A stretch of 35,253 nt of DNA from the NCBI GenBank assembly GCA_027067575.1, contig JAMOVQ010000112.1, positions 1-35,253 on the forward strand. The letters run 5' to 3'. The DNA comes from Thermoanaerobaculia bacterium. GTDB lineage: Bacteria; Acidobacteriota; Thermoanaerobaculia; Thermoanaerobaculales; Sulfomarinibacteraceae. A model generated the notes under the pieces. It had not been told where the DNA came from, made no database searches, and saw nothing but the letters and a program-made list of their open reading frames with translations. This document shows, piece by piece, positions 6,755 to 16,098 of this stretch (position 1 is its first letter; each line of letters begins with the position of its first letter). The position numbers and the translations under genes were made by a program.

Positions 6755-9259
6755 TCAAGAGGACCCGGTGACCGCCTCTGCCAGGTGGTGGAGCCAGCGG
6801 CGGACTTCGGGGTCCTCGGGAGCGACGGCCACGGCGCGTCCGGCCCAGTCACGGGCTCCTGCGGGATCGCCTGCCTCGAGACGGAGCATCGAGAACAGCA
6901 GGAGCCGCTTCCCGGCCACGAGCCGCTTCAGCGGGCCGATGGCCTCGGGCGGGATGGCGTGGATCTCTCCGAACGGAGGGCTGTACATGCCGACGAGGGT
7001 GCGGGCGTTGGCCTCCCAGATTCTCGGCTCGAACGCCGCCGGAGCCAGGAACTCCAGTCGCGGGTGGAGATCTGTGGAGGGCGGTGGCAACGCCACGGCA
7101 CGGCAGCCGGAGGGGTCGAGCGTCAACAGGGCGGCGATCTGGCCCGGTGAAGAGAGTACCGAGTCCGCCAGGTCCACGGGGTACCGGAAGGCGTGGAGGC
7201 GCTCCCTCCAGGTGCTCCAGTCGAGGACCGGTTCTGCCAGCGGTCCGATCAGCACGGCGTGGCCCAGGCTGAACGCGACCCGGCAACGGGGGAAGGCGTC
7301 ACAGAACGTCCCGATGGCGCGGCGGAAGGCGTCGGGCGGCATGTGGTGCAGCGGCAGGTACTGGCACATGACGCCGCCGGGGCGCAGGCGTTCGCGACAC
7401 AGGCGGAAGAAGTCCTGCGAGTACAGCGCCGCGGAGCCGTATAAAGGATGGACCGGGTCGCAGGTGATCAGGTCGTACCGGCGGTCCGAGAGGAGCAGGT
7501 GGTTCCGTCCGTCGTCCAGCACGAGGTGAACCCGCGGATCGTCTAGGACGTCGTGGTTGAGGTCGGAGAACAGCCTTGCCGCGTCCGCCACCGCCGGGAC
7601 GAGTTCGGCCACCTCGATCGACTCAACCTCCGGGAACGCGGCTATCGTGGCGGTGGTCACTCCCGCGCCAAGGCCGACCACCAGCGCATCGTGTGGCTCG
7701 GATGTCAGCAGCACCGGGAGGACGCCGAGCATTCGCGTCACTTTGAGTGCGTCGTAGGTCGTCCCGATGGCGGCGTTGTTGTCCACGAACATCGAACGGA
7801 AACGCCCCGTGGGGTCCACGGTCACCGTCACCACGGCCGCAGGCGTCTCCCGGTAGAACAGGATCCGCGAGGGCCGGGCGCCTGTGGCAACGGACGGGAG
7901 CAGCACACGGCCGAACCGCGGCAACGCGGCCACCACGAGGACCCCCAGCGCACATACCATGACCAGCACGGGACGGCGTGTCCGGTGCGGAAGAACGAGC
8001 GCCGCAAGTGCTCCGTGGCTCAATGCCAACACGAGCACGGTCCGGCCGAACCCAAGTGCGGGGAGCAGCAACCATGTGGCCACCATCGGGCCCGCTGCGG
8101 CCCCCAGTGCGTTGGCCAGCCCCATTCGTCCGATGCGGCGCCCGGCGTCGTCGAGCCGCGGGGCAGCGGCGGCGAGAAGGGCGGGCCATGCCGCTCCGAG
8201 TACCACAGCCAGCGGGAGGAGGATCGTGCCGCCGACGGCCAGAGGAGCCGCGAGAACCCGGCCCCAGCCAGCGGCGGGCCGGACGACCCGCACAAGGTGC
8301 GGCAGCACTGGGAGTAGTGCGGCGCCGACGGTGAGCAGGAGCGCAGCGATCGTCTCGAGTGCCGCAAACAGCCGCAGGGTATCGTGCCGTCGCAGGAGCG
8401 GTCCGGAGGCGCGACCTCCCGCACCGAGCCCGGCCAGGAAGAGGGCCAGCAGCAGCGTGAACGTCCATGTGGAGTTGGCCAGCGTCACCTCGAGGGCGCG
8501 GTTCCAGACCGCCTCGGCACCGAGGACCAGCGCTCCCGAGAGGGCGGCGGCGCCCAGGAGCAATGTGCCCGGAGATACCGAGGGTGTGGCTCGTGAGGTG
8601 CGGGTGTCAGGTGTCGTGGCGGGAAATCGACCCGCCCGCCACGCCAGTGCTCCGGCGGTCAGGTTCGCCACGGTGGCTCCGATCGCCACCCCGGGGATTC
8701 CCCGGTGTGGGAGTACGAGAAACCCCGCACCGATGGCTCCCGCCACACCCCCGAGTGTGTTCCACCCGTAGAGCGCGGCGATCCGTCCGGGGATCGCTTC
8801 GGCGTTCTCCGCGGCCGCCCGCACGGTGGCGGGGAATGTTGCTCCCATGATTGCCGTGGGCAGGAGCAGCGTCAGCAGGGCCAGCGCCGCACGCGGCAGC
8901 CAGAACCCTGGCTGCGAGGCATCGTTCGCCGCGGGGAGCAGGGTCGCCGTGAACTCTGGGAGCCGCAGGAGCGCCACGGTGGTTGCTGGTCCGAGCAGCA
9001 CGAGTCCGAGCTCGAGTCCGGCGAGCAGTCGAGCCGGATTCCGGGAGCGGTCGGCCAGTGGGCCGCCCGCGGCGCTCCCCAGCCCGAGCCCCAGCATGAA
9101 CGCAGCCAGCACGGCCGCAACCGCGTACTGAGACGCCCCGAACGCCCGGGCGAGTTCCCGTCCCCAGAGCAGCTCCAGCGCTAGGGCTGACGCTCCGGAG
9201 AGGAACGCGGCGGCGGACAGGAAACGGAATCCAGGGGAACGTCTCGGGGTGGTGTCCAC
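6755..9259 (-). CDS. Polytopic membrane protein fused to a spermidine-synthase-like domain
   Basis: An 834-residue fused MFS/spermidine synthase-type protein. The first roughly 460 residues form many membrane segments beginning RFLSAAAFLSGASALALELL. A Rossmann methyltransferase/aminopropyltransferase-like domain follows at about 470-720, with the nucleotide-binding loop VVGLGAG (527-533), acidic VEVAELVP, and TCDPVHPLYGSAALYSQDFF, matching the catalytic Asp loop of spermidine synthases. The C-terminus (about 735-834) has a TPR-like repeat. I chose GTG at 9259 because TATACT lies 6 nt before it, and because the 35 in-frame codons further upstream lie over the promoter region and carry no membrane sequence. 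The substrate is uncertain; polyamine production coupled to transport is one inference. It is divergent from the gingipain-like gene. Confidence 0.8.
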   Translation of the reverse strand: MDTTPRRSPGFRFLSAAAFLSGASALALELLWGRELARAFGASQYAVAAVLAAFMLGLGLGSAAGGPLADRSRNPARLLAGLELGLVLLGPATTVALLRLPEFTATLLPAANDASQPGFWLPRAALALLTLLLPTAIMGATFPATVRAAAENAEAIPGRIAALYGWNTLGGVAGAIGAGFLVLPHRGIPGVAIGATVANLTAGALAWRAGRFPATTPDTRTSRATPSVSPGTLLLGAAALSGALVLGAEAVWNRALEVTLANSTWTFTLLLALFLAGLGAGGRASGPLLRRHDTLRLFAALETIAALLLTVGAALLPVLPHLVRVVRPAAGWGRVLAAPLAVGGTILLPLAVVLGAAWPALLAAAAPRLDDAGRRIGRMGLANALGAAAGPMVATWLLLPALGFGRTVLVLALSHGALAALVLPHRTRRPVLVMVCALGVLVVAALPRFGRVLLPSVATGARPSRILFYRETPAAVVTVTVDPTGRFRSMFVDNNAAIGTTYDALKVTRMLGVLPVLLTSEPHDALVVGLGAGVTTATIAAFPEVESIEVAELVPAVADAARLFSDLNHDVLDDPRVHLVLDDGRNHLLLSDRRYDLITCDPVHPLYGSAALYSQDFFRLCRERLRPGGVMCQYLPLHHMPPDAFRRAIGTFCDAFPRCRVAFSLGHAVLIGPLAEPVLDWSTWRERLHAFRYPVDLADSVLSSPGQIAALLTLDPSGCRAVALPPPSTDLHPRLEFLAPAAFEPRIWEANARTLVGMYSPPFGEIHAIPPEAIGPLKRLVAGKRLLLFSMLRLEAGDPAGARDWAGRAVAVAPEDPEVRRWLHHLAEAVTGSS

Positions 9260-9265
9260 GACCAG

Positions 9266-9271
9266 AGTATA
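9266..9271 (-). promoter_or_regulatory. -10 box TATACT placing transcription start at the GTG
   Basis: TATACT matches the -10 consensus at five of six positions, and is followed by CTGGTC and then the GTG at 9259. A possible -35, TGGAAG, lies 17 bp upstream. This geometry predicts a leaderless mRNA and decides the start codon. Confidence 0.55.
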
Positions 9272-9354
9272 CGGCCGCAGGACAGGTACTTCCACGGGTT
9301 TACCGTGAGTTGTGCCACGATAAGGGATGGAAGGTCTTGACAACTCGATCAGGG

Positions 9355-9381
9355 TTGGCATCATGGTGTGACTGATATACC
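9355..9381 (+). promoter_or_regulatory. Candidate promoter of the gingipain-like gene
   Basis: TTGGCA (9355-9360) and TATACC (9376-9381) are separated by 15 bp, shorter than ideal. A better isolated -35-like TTGACA lies at 9337-9342 but has no clear -10 at 17 bp. GGGAGG at 9383-9388 is the ribosome site for the ATG at 9397. The assignment is tentative. Confidence 0.3.
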
Positions 9382-9396
9382 TGGGAGGGCGATACG

Positions 9397-12300
9397 ATGT
9401 CTCGGTCGGTTGTGCGAAATTGGAGCGTACTCGGTGTCCTGGCCATCATGGCGATCTCGGGAACCGTTCTGGCGAACGAGGTGGTCTGGGTCGGATTTCA
9501 CGGGACGGCACGCGAGAACGGGCGCACCGGCGTCCGGTTGTTCCTCGACCGGTCGGACCAGACAGGGTTCGACGCGGAGATCGAGGTGCGAGGGCTGCGG
9601 CTCGTGAGACGGCACGAAGAGGGCCGGGACTTCACGGTGGTGGAGATTCCCGGTGCGGGCCGGACGGGCACGCTGGGCACGCCGATGCTGCCGGCGTTCC
9701 GGCGGTTTGTGGAGATTCCGGTCGGAGCGGAGGTCCGGATCGCCGCCGAGGTGCTCGAGACCGAGAAGGTCGTGCTCGCGGAGCACGGCTGTTCGGGGCT
9801 CCTCTATCCGCTGCAGAACGACCGGCCGAAGTGCGAGGGGCCGGACGTGCCGAAGTGGGAGTTTCATTTCAAGCCGGACGCCTACCGTGGAACGGTTCGC
9901 ATGCCACTCATCGCCCAGGACGGGCCGTACACGTTCCGCGACCACACGGTGGTGCGGGTCACGTTCGCTCCTGTCGCCTACGATGCGGACGCTGGCGTGC
10001 TCGAGGTGGCGACCCGTGTCAGGTTTCATGCAGAGTTCACCGGCGGGGACCAGCGCGCCACCGATGCCCGCAGGGCGCGACTGGGGTCGCGGGCGTTCGA
10101 CACGTTTCTCGGGCGTGCGGTCATCAACCTCGGTTTCCGGGGTTCCAGGGACGCCGGATGGCACTATCCGGACGACGCACCGATCGAATTTCTGATCATC
10201 ACGCCACCGCAGTTCGTCGCGACGATCCAGCCGTTCGTCGAGTGGAAGACGCGGTGCGGCTACCACGTCACGGTGGCCACCACCGATACGACGGGTACGA
10301 CGACCTCGGACATCAAGAGCTACATTTCGAACCTCTACAACGGGCAGAATCCGCCGGTCTACATCCTGATGATCGGTGATTCGCCGAACCCGCTGGTGAC
10401 CTACGTCGACGTGGACCAGTACCACGGGAGCGCGGGAGGAAGCGACCTCCCGTTCGTCCAGATGGATTCGGACCTCTACCCCGACATGATCATCGCCCGG
10501 TGGCCCGTGGACGACACCACCGAGCTTGCCAACATGATGAACAAGATTCTGTTCTACGAGGACCCGCAGCAGGGCCACGCGGCGTACCTGGGGCGGGCGA
10601 TCTTCATGGCGGGCTCGGACTATGCGTCGAACGGTGTCACGACACACCAGGACGTCATCGCCGACCTGTTCGGAGCTTCCACTCCCAACGGGAACGAGGC
10701 CGACTTCTGGCCGGAAACTCCGGCTCACTCGGTCCAGGACTTCATCGACGACCTGGCGACGGGGCGGGGGTTCGCGGTCTATTCGGCGCACTCCGGCCCG
10801 TCTGGATGGTCCGGTCCTCCCTCGGTCTCGACGAGCGACATGCCGAACTTCACCAACGCCAACATGTACCCGCTCGGGTTCGGCCACTCGTGCCAGTCAA
10901 ACATGTGGGCAACCAACGATGACGTGTTCGGCGAGACCACGGTGATCCAGGAGGACAAGGGGTTCGTCTCGTACTGGGGTGGTTCCAATTCGACCTACTG
11001 GGATGGGGACGACTGGCTCGAACGCGGATTCTTCGACTCCCTGATCCCCGAGAACATGAACGGGAACATGATCACGTTCAACGGGCAGTTTTCCCAGGGC
11101 GCGGCGTGTTACTCGGGCCTGACGGAGGTCAGCCTGCAGGCTGCGGCTGCGGCCAGCACGGACTTCCCCGACGAGTCGTACTACTGGCACGAGTACAACC
11201 TCGACGGTGATCCGACGCTGGATCCGTTTACCCACGTTCCGGACGCCATGACGGTGACGGCTCCGTCTGCGGTTCCGCCGGCGGCTGTGGACGACTTCAC
11301 GGTCACCGTGGCGGACTCGTCCCGCGGTCCGGTGGGTGGCGCGCTCGTGGCGGCATCCCAGGATGTCAACGGTCAGGTCGTGCTCCTCGGGGCCGGGTTC
11401 ACCGACGCCAACGGTGAGGCATCCTTCCACATCGATGCACCGCAGGCGGGACAGACCATGCTCGTCCGGGTGACGGCACACAACCACTACCCGACCGATG
11501 CGAACGTCCAGGTCGCGGCGGGCTCGGACGGGGTTGTCCTGCTCGACGCCGGGACGTACCGGTGCGATTCCACCGTGTCGATCGTCCTGTTTGACGATGA
11601 TCTTGCCGGAAACGGGACACAGGATGTCACCCTGGCGGCCTCTCCGTCCGGCGGCAGCCTGACCGTCACCCTGACCGAGGTGACGGGTGGAACCGTCGTC
11701 AAGTATGTCGGGCAGGCCGTCCTTGGGACGGATCTCGTGGTCCAGGATGGGGACACGCTGACGGTGACGTACGTGGACGCGGACAACGGCAACGGCGGGA
11801 CGGACGTGTCGAAGACGGACACGGCGGCGGTCGACTGTGCCGGACCGGTGGTCTCCAACGTGCAGGCGACGGCAACGCACAATTCCATGACGATCACGTT
11901 CGACACGGACGAGCCGGGGACGACGACGGTGGTATGGGGGACCACGAGGCCGCCGACGCAGACCGCGGACGACAGCGCCCTGGTGACGGCCCATTCCGTG
12001 ACGCTGACGGGGCTCGCTCCGTGCACGCGGTACTTCTTCGAGATCGTCACGGAGGACGCTCTGGGGAACCAGACGGTGGACGACAACGGTGGAGCGTACT
12101 ACTCGGAGACGTCGGCCGGATGGGACGTTGTGTTTGAGGAGACGCTGGACGCCGATCCTGGGTGGACCATCGATAACGGCGGGAACGCCCACGGCTGGGC
12201 GTTCGGACAGCCGCAGGGGCAGGGGGGATCCCACGGAAGCCCCGACCCCACGGCGGGCCATACCGGGGACAACGTCTACGGTGTCAATCTTGCGGGTGAC

Positions 12301-13164
12301 TACGACAACAGTCTTTCTGCGGACCAGCTCAAACTGGAGAGCGCCTCGGTCGACTGCACGGAGATGACGTCGGTGCAGCTCGCATACTGGCGGTGGCTCG
12401 GTGTGGAGCGTTCGTCCTACGACCATGCACGGATCCAGATCTCGGTGGATGGCGGGGCGTGGTCGACCATCTGGGAGAACACGGCCACGATGAACGGTGG
12501 GAGCTGGGAGGAGCACACCGTGGACGTCACCTCGCAGGCGGCGGGTCACGGGGACGTGCGGTTCCGGTGGACCATGGGTCCGACGGACGGATCCTGGCAG
12601 TTCTGCGGATGGAACATCGATGACATCCGGGTGGAGGGGGCCGTGCCGTGCTGTGTCGATGCGCCCCAGTGGCCGTCCGGCAGCGATGGCGTCGATTCGG
12701 TGGCCGAGACCAACACCGGCGGGAGTTGCCAGCTGACGGGGCTTGACATCGACTGGAGTCCGGCGACCTCGACGTGTGCGAGTGACATCGGCTACGACCT
12801 GTGGGTGGTCAAGGGCACCACCGTGGACTTCACCGCGCCGCCGACCTTTGCGGGGCTGAGTGGTACGCACCATCGGGTGATGGGGTTGTCTTCTGGTCAG
12901 CAGTACGCCGTGGCGGTCCGTGCGGTGGACGAGTTCGGGAACACGGACGCCAACACCCATGTCCTGACGGCGACGCCATCCGGCGATCTCTCGGGCGACG
13001 TCAACGGCGACTCGGCGGTGGACTCCGGCGATATCCAGGCGCTGCTGGCATACTTCTTCTCCGGGACGGCGCCGGCCGGCCACGGAGACGTGGACTGCTC
13101 TGGGGCCATCGACGCCGGTGACCTGGCGAGAGAGGTCCAGTACCGGGCCAACGGCCTGTACTGA
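9397..13164 (+). CDS. Secreted gingipain-like (C25) cysteine peptidase with C-terminal dockerin
   Basis: A 1255-residue exported protein. A signal peptide (about 1-27, ending VLANE) is followed by a gingipain-type propeptide region to about 230. The C25 catalytic domain spans about 255-610, from EFLIITPPQFV. The likely catalytic His is H465 in YSAHSGPSGW and the nucleophile C499 in FGHSCQSNMW, a separation close to that of the His/Cys pair in Arg-gingipain. Then come Ig-like and FN3-like domains, a jelly-roll domain (about 915-1085) like the MAM/immune-inhibitor-A anchor type, another FN3-like segment and a dockerin (about 1196-1255) with two calcium-loop repeats, DVNGDSAVDSGD and DVDCSGAIDAGD. 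No typical T9SS C-terminal domain is seen. It probably digests extracellular protein; a cohesin partner is not in this window. Confidence 0.9.
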   Translation: MSRSVVRNWSVLGVLAIMAISGTVLANEVVWVGFHGTARENGRTGVRLFLDRSDQTGFDAEIEVRGLRLVRRHEEGRDFTVVEIPGAGRTGTLGTPMLPAFRRFVEIPVGAEVRIAAEVLETEKVVLAEHGCSGLLYPLQNDRPKCEGPDVPKWEFHFKPDAYRGTVRMPLIAQDGPYTFRDHTVVRVTFAPVAYDADAGVLEVATRVRFHAEFTGGDQRATDARRARLGSRAFDTFLGRAVINLGFRGSRDAGWHYPDDAPIEFLIITPPQFVATIQPFVEWKTRCGYHVTVATTDTTGTTTSDIKSYISNLYNGQNPPVYILMIGDSPNPLVTYVDVDQYHGSAGGSDLPFVQMDSDLYPDMIIARWPVDDTTELANMMNKILFYEDPQQGHAAYLGRAIFMAGSDYASNGVTTHQDVIADLFGASTPNGNEADFWPETPAHSVQDFIDDLATGRGFAVYSAHSGPSGWSGPPSVSTSDMPNFTNANMYPLGFGHSCQSNMWATNDDVFGETTVIQEDKGFVSYWGGSNSTYWDGDDWLERGFFDSLIPENMNGNMITFNGQFSQGAACYSGLTEVSLQAAAAASTDFPDESYYWHEYNLDGDPTLDPFTHVPDAMTVTAPSAVPPAAVDDFTVTVADSSRGPVGGALVAASQDVNGQVVLLGAGFTDANGEASFHIDAPQAGQTMLVRVTAHNHYPTDANVQVAAGSDGVVLLDAGTYRCDSTVSIVLFDDDLAGNGTQDVTLAASPSGGSLTVTLTEVTGGTVVKYVGQAVLGTDLVVQDGDTLTVTYVDADNGNGGTDVSKTDTAAVDCAGPVVSNVQATATHNSMTITFDTDEPGTTTVVWGTTRPPTQTADDSALVTAHSVTLTGLAPCTRYFFEIVTEDALGNQTVDDNGGAYYSETSAGWDVVFEETLDADPGWTIDNGGNAHGWAFGQPQGQGGSHGSPDPTAGHTGDNVYGVNLAGDYDNSLSADQLKLESASVDCTEMTSVQLAYWRWLGVERSSYDHARIQISVDGGAWSTIWENTATMNGGSWEEHTVDVTSQAAGHGDVRFRWTMGPTDGSWQFCGWNIDDIRVEGAVPCCVDAPQWPSGSDGVDSVAETNTGGSCQLTGLDIDWSPATSTCASDIGYDLWVVKGTTVDFTAPPTFAGLSGTHHRVMGLSSGQQYAVAVRAVDEFGNTDANTHVLTATPSGDLSGDVNGDSAVDSGDIQALLAYFFSGTAPAGHGDVDCSGAIDAGDLAREVQYRANGLY

Positions 13165-13186
13165 CGACTTCACAGACCGTTCGAAG

Positions 13187-13218
13187 TACGCCCCCGCTCC
13201 GGCGGGGGCGTATCTTTG
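13187..13218 (+). terminator. Rho-independent terminator after the gingipain-like gene
   Basis: A perfect 11-bp stem (TACGCCCCCGC at 13187-13197 with GCGGGGGCGTA at 13202-13212), a 4-base loop, then TCTTTGG. It lies 22 bp past the stop. The T-tract is short but the stem is very stable, and it could serve both convergent genes. Confidence 0.85.
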
Positions 13219-13286
13219 GTGAATCCTCACTCTGATCCGGGTCGTGGGGGATGGGGCGTTGGTGCGGGGTTGTGGGATGGAGGGCG

Positions 13287-15188
13287 TCAGGAGAGAGGGA
13301 CGATGACGACGGTGGCGGTCACGCGGTGGCGGAGGGCGTCGGCGGTGCTGCCGTGGACGATGTCCGACAGGCCGCGGTGGCCGTGGGCGCCGAGGAGCAC
13401 GACATCGGCCCGGCATTCGGCGGCGAGGCGGGCGAGCTCGCGGACCGGGTCGCCCAGCCCCAGGTGCCAGGTGGCCTCGTACCCCGCGTCGGCCAGCGCG
13501 GCGGCGAGGGTCCGCAGGCGTTTCCGGTCGGCCTCGGTCTCGAGGTCGGAGCTGTGGTGGCCCATCACGCGGGCCGTGGGGCTCTCCACCACGTGCAGGA
13601 GCGCGATCCGGGCGCCGGGCGAGCCCTCGACGATCCGGATCGCCTCGTTGAGGAGGCGCTCCTCGCCACCGCCGAAGTCGAGGGCCACGGCGATGTTCCG
13701 GTACGCCTCTGGGGCCCGCAACTCGACCCGCGGTTCCTCGGGTGCCGTGTGGACACCCGTGGACACGGGCCTGGGAGCCCGGCCGCGGAGCCGGTCGACC
13801 ACGGGTTTGAGGGCCACCCACAGGAGGAGCGCGGCAAGGCCCGCCGCCAGCGGGATGCCGACGATCCGGACCCACACGGCCGCGGCCCCGGCGGAGCCCA
13901 GCCACGAGGCGACCTCGTCCACCACGAGCTTGACGTTCAACGCGACGATGATACCCGCCACGAGCCACGCGAGCGTCCGGACGGTGCGTCCGATGGCGAA
14001 CGTCCCCATCCTCCGGCGGTCGGCCACCAGGTGGATCAGCGGGATCACGGCGAACGGGAGCTGGAGCGAGAGGATCACCTGGCTGAGCACGAGGAGGCCG
14101 CCGGTGGAGCGCTCGCCGAACCAGAGGATCGCCGCCACGGCCGGGACCACGGCGAGGGTTCGGGTGATCAGCCGCCGCAGCCACGGACGGATCCGGAGGT
14201 TGAGGTAGCCCTCCATGACGATCTGGCCGGCGAGCGTCCCCGTGATGGTGGAGCTCTGCCCCGAGGCCAGGAGCGCCACGGCGAACGCCACCGGCGCGAT
14301 GGACGCTCCCAGGATCGGCTGGAGCAGCCGGTGGGCGTCCTGGATCTCCGCGACCTCGTGGTGGCCGGTCCGGTAGAAGACCGCGGCGGCCATGACGAGG
14401 ATGGCGGCGTTGACGAGGAACGCCAGGTTGAGGGCGATGGCGGAGTCCACCGTGTTGAGGCGGATCGCCGAACGGAGCTCCCCCTCCGACGTGCCGATCC
14501 GCCGGGTCTGCACGAGGGAGGAGTGCAGGTACAGGTTGTGGGGCATCACCGTGGCGCCGAGAATCCCGATGGCGATGTAGAGCGCGGTCGGGTCAGGGAG
14601 CGACGGGACGAAACCCCGAACCAGTCCGCCCCAGTCCGGCCGCGCCAGCACGATCTCCACGAGGAACGCGATTCCGATGGTCCCGACGAACGACAGGACC
14701 AGCGCCTCGAGCTTGCGGATGCCGAAGCTCGACAGCACGAGCAGCAGCAGGACGTCCGCCGTGGTGACCAGCACGCCGACGAGGAGCGGCAGTCCGAACA
14801 GCAGCTGGAACGCGATGGCCGAGCCGAGGACCTCGGCGAGGTCCGTGGCCGTGATGGCGATCTCGGCCAGGACGTACAGCGGGACGTTGACCCAGGCCGG
14901 GTAGGTCTCACGGCACGCCTGGGCGAGGTCTCTCCGCGAGACGATCCCGAGACGGGCGGCCAGGCTCTGGAGCAGGACGGCCATCAGGTTGGACATCAGG
15001 AGCACCCAGAGGAGCCGGTACTCGTAGCGGCTGCCCCCCGCAAGGTCCGTCGCCCAGTTGCCGGGGTCCATGTACCCGACGGCCACCATCATGGCGGGGC
15101 CTGCGATGGCCCACCACCGCCGAAACGGCGAACCGCCCTCGGGGATCTCCACCGAACCGTGGACCTCCTCGAGCGAACGGTGCTCCAT
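13287..15188 (-). CDS. Nramp-family divalent metal transporter fused to a universal stress protein domain
   Basis: A 633-residue protein. Residues about 20-440 form an Nramp/MntH membrane domain: metal-site motif DPGN at 41-44 (after VAVGYM) and MPHN at 215-218 in MPHNLYLHSS, the two hallmark helices 1 and 6. It should import Mn2+, Fe2+ or similar ions with protons. Residues about 492-633 are a UspA domain, starting RNIAVALDF and ending with the ATP-binding pattern GAHGHRGLSDIVHGSTAD. Typical MntH lacks this tail, so metal uptake may be tied to ATP or stress sensing (inference). The ATG at 15188 has GGAGG 4 nt upstream; an ATG at 15209 lies inside the -10 box TACAAT and is rejected. It follows the MBL-fold gene by 48 bp and has its own promoter. 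Confidence 0.9.
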   Translation of the reverse strand: MEHRSLEEVHGSVEIPEGGSPFRRWWAIAGPAMMVAVGYMDPGNWATDLAGGSRYEYRLLWVLLMSNLMAVLLQSLAARLGIVSRRDLAQACRETYPAWVNVPLYVLAEIAITATDLAEVLGSAIAFQLLFGLPLLVGVLVTTADVLLLLVLSSFGIRKLEALVLSFVGTIGIAFLVEIVLARPDWGGLVRGFVPSLPDPTALYIAIGILGATVMPHNLYLHSSLVQTRRIGTSEGELRSAIRLNTVDSAIALNLAFLVNAAILVMAAAVFYRTGHHEVAEIQDAHRLLQPILGASIAPVAFAVALLASGQSSTITGTLAGQIVMEGYLNLRIRPWLRRLITRTLAVVPAVAAILWFGERSTGGLLVLSQVILSLQLPFAVIPLIHLVADRRRMGTFAIGRTVRTLAWLVAGIIVALNVKLVVDEVASWLGSAGAAAVWVRIVGIPLAAGLAALLLWVALKPVVDRLRGRAPRPVSTGVHTAPEEPRVELRAPEAYRNIAVALDFGGGEERLLNEAIRIVEGSPGARIALLHVVESPTARVMGHHSSDLETEADRKRLRTLAAALADAGYEATWHLGLGDPVRELARLAAECRADVVLLGAHGHRGLSDIVHGSTADALRHRVTATVVIVPLS

Positions 15189-15207
15189 TCGACCTCCCCC
15201 CGACAGC

Positions 15208-15213
15208 ATTGTA
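15208..15213 (-). promoter_or_regulatory. -10 box TACAAT of the Nramp-Usp gene
   Basis: TACAAT on the minus strand, 19 nt before the ATG at 15188, with a GGGGGGAGG ribosome site between. It lies in the short gap after the MBL-fold stop, so the transporter can be transcribed apart from the kinase/MBL pair. No clear -35 was identified. Confidence 0.45.
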
Positions 15214-15236
15214 CCGGCCCGGCGGGCCGGACCTGC

Positions 15237-16088
15237 TCACTCCCAGTCCACGATCAGGTGATGGACCGCGGCGGGGACGGTGCTCCGGATCCGGCCGTCG
15301 ATGAACCGTTCGACCTCCCGGAGACGGTGGCGCCGGGAGGCGTGGAGGAGCACCAGGTGACGGCAGCCGAGGCGAGGCACCAGCTCCAGGAGGTCGTCCA
15401 TGTGCATGTGACCGTACCGGGCGGCCCGGTCCCGGTCCGAGGGCCGGAAGAACGTGCACTCCAGGAGGAGGACCTCGGCCGCGAGCAGCTCCGGCCGTTC
15501 CCGGAACAGCGCAGGACCCGTGTCCGCGCAGTACGAGAGGAGGGGGATGCGGTCCGTGACGGAGACTTCCTCGCCCGCCTCGCGGCGCCGCCGGATCGCC
15601 TCGCCGTCCAGGCCCGCAAGGTCCGGCCGCAGGTGCCGGTGGAGCCAGTCGATGCGGAGGCCGAGGGCCGGCACCCAGTGGTCGGTCCGGAAGAACGACA
15701 GCGTCATGTCCCGGCGCAGGGTGAGCTCTTCGTCCTCCGAGACCGGCCGGATCTCCACCCCGTACGGACGGCCTCCCTCCAGCCGGGCGTGGAGCTCGAG
15801 GAGCGCCTCGAGGTCGCCGGCGAGCTCCCTGGGAGCGATGAGGGTTCCGGGCCCCATGGCGTTGAGGAACCGCTGGCTGGCCCAGTAGGCGAGGGCGCCC
15901 AGGTGGTCCAGGTGGCCGTGGCTCAGGAAGACGGTCCCCATCGGCGGCAGCGCCCGGTGGGGGCGCCCGGGATCGAGCGCCAGCCGGAGCTGCGGCAGGA
16001 CGACGAGGGTGCTCTCGCCGGCCCGGCTCCCGCCCGAGACCGTCAGGGGGCCCCAGGAGGTCTCGAGCTCCAGCGTCCTCAGCGGCAC
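15237..16088 (-). CDS. MBL-fold metallo-hydrolase, RNase Z-like
   Basis: A protein of about 283 residues with the metallo-beta-lactamase zinc motif in FLSHGHLDHLG, giving H57, H59, D61 and H62 when counted from the GTG at 16088. Later ligands may come from TDHWVP, SYCADTGP and LLHASRR, and LLLECTFF resembles the RNase Z-type core. It could act on RNA or on a small phosphoester; the sequence alone does not say. The start is uncertain: GTG at 16112 overlaps the end of the kinase gene and has no ribosome site, whereas GTG at 16088 has GGTGAGG 8 nt before it, so I prefer the latter. The gene is almost certainly co-transcribed with the kinase. Confidence 0.78.
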   Translation of the reverse strand: MPLRTLELETSWGPLTVSGGSRAGESTLVVLPQLRLALDPGRPHRALPPMGTVFLSHGHLDHLGALAYWASQRFLNAMGPGTLIAPRELAGDLEALLELHARLEGGRPYGVEIRPVSEDEELTLRRDMTLSFFRTDHWVPALGLRIDWLHRHLRPDLAGLDGEAIRRRREAGEEVSVTDRIPLLSYCADTGPALFRERPELLAAEVLLLECTFFRPSDRDRAARYGHMHMDDLLELVPRLGCRHLVLLHASRRHRLREVERFIDGRIRSTVPAAVHHLIVDWE

Positions 16089-16098
16089 GGCAAGGCCC

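Noticed and set aside
9260-9364. N-terminal 35 codons before the GTG of the membrane/spermidine-synthase fusion
   Set aside because: The -10 box TATACT lies inside this stretch and its translation has no membrane or signal character.
10897-14184. Long minus-strand open frame across the gingipain-like gene
   Set aside because: Low-complexity Arg/Pro/His-rich translation typical of an antisense shadow; it also runs through the strong terminator at 13187-13218.
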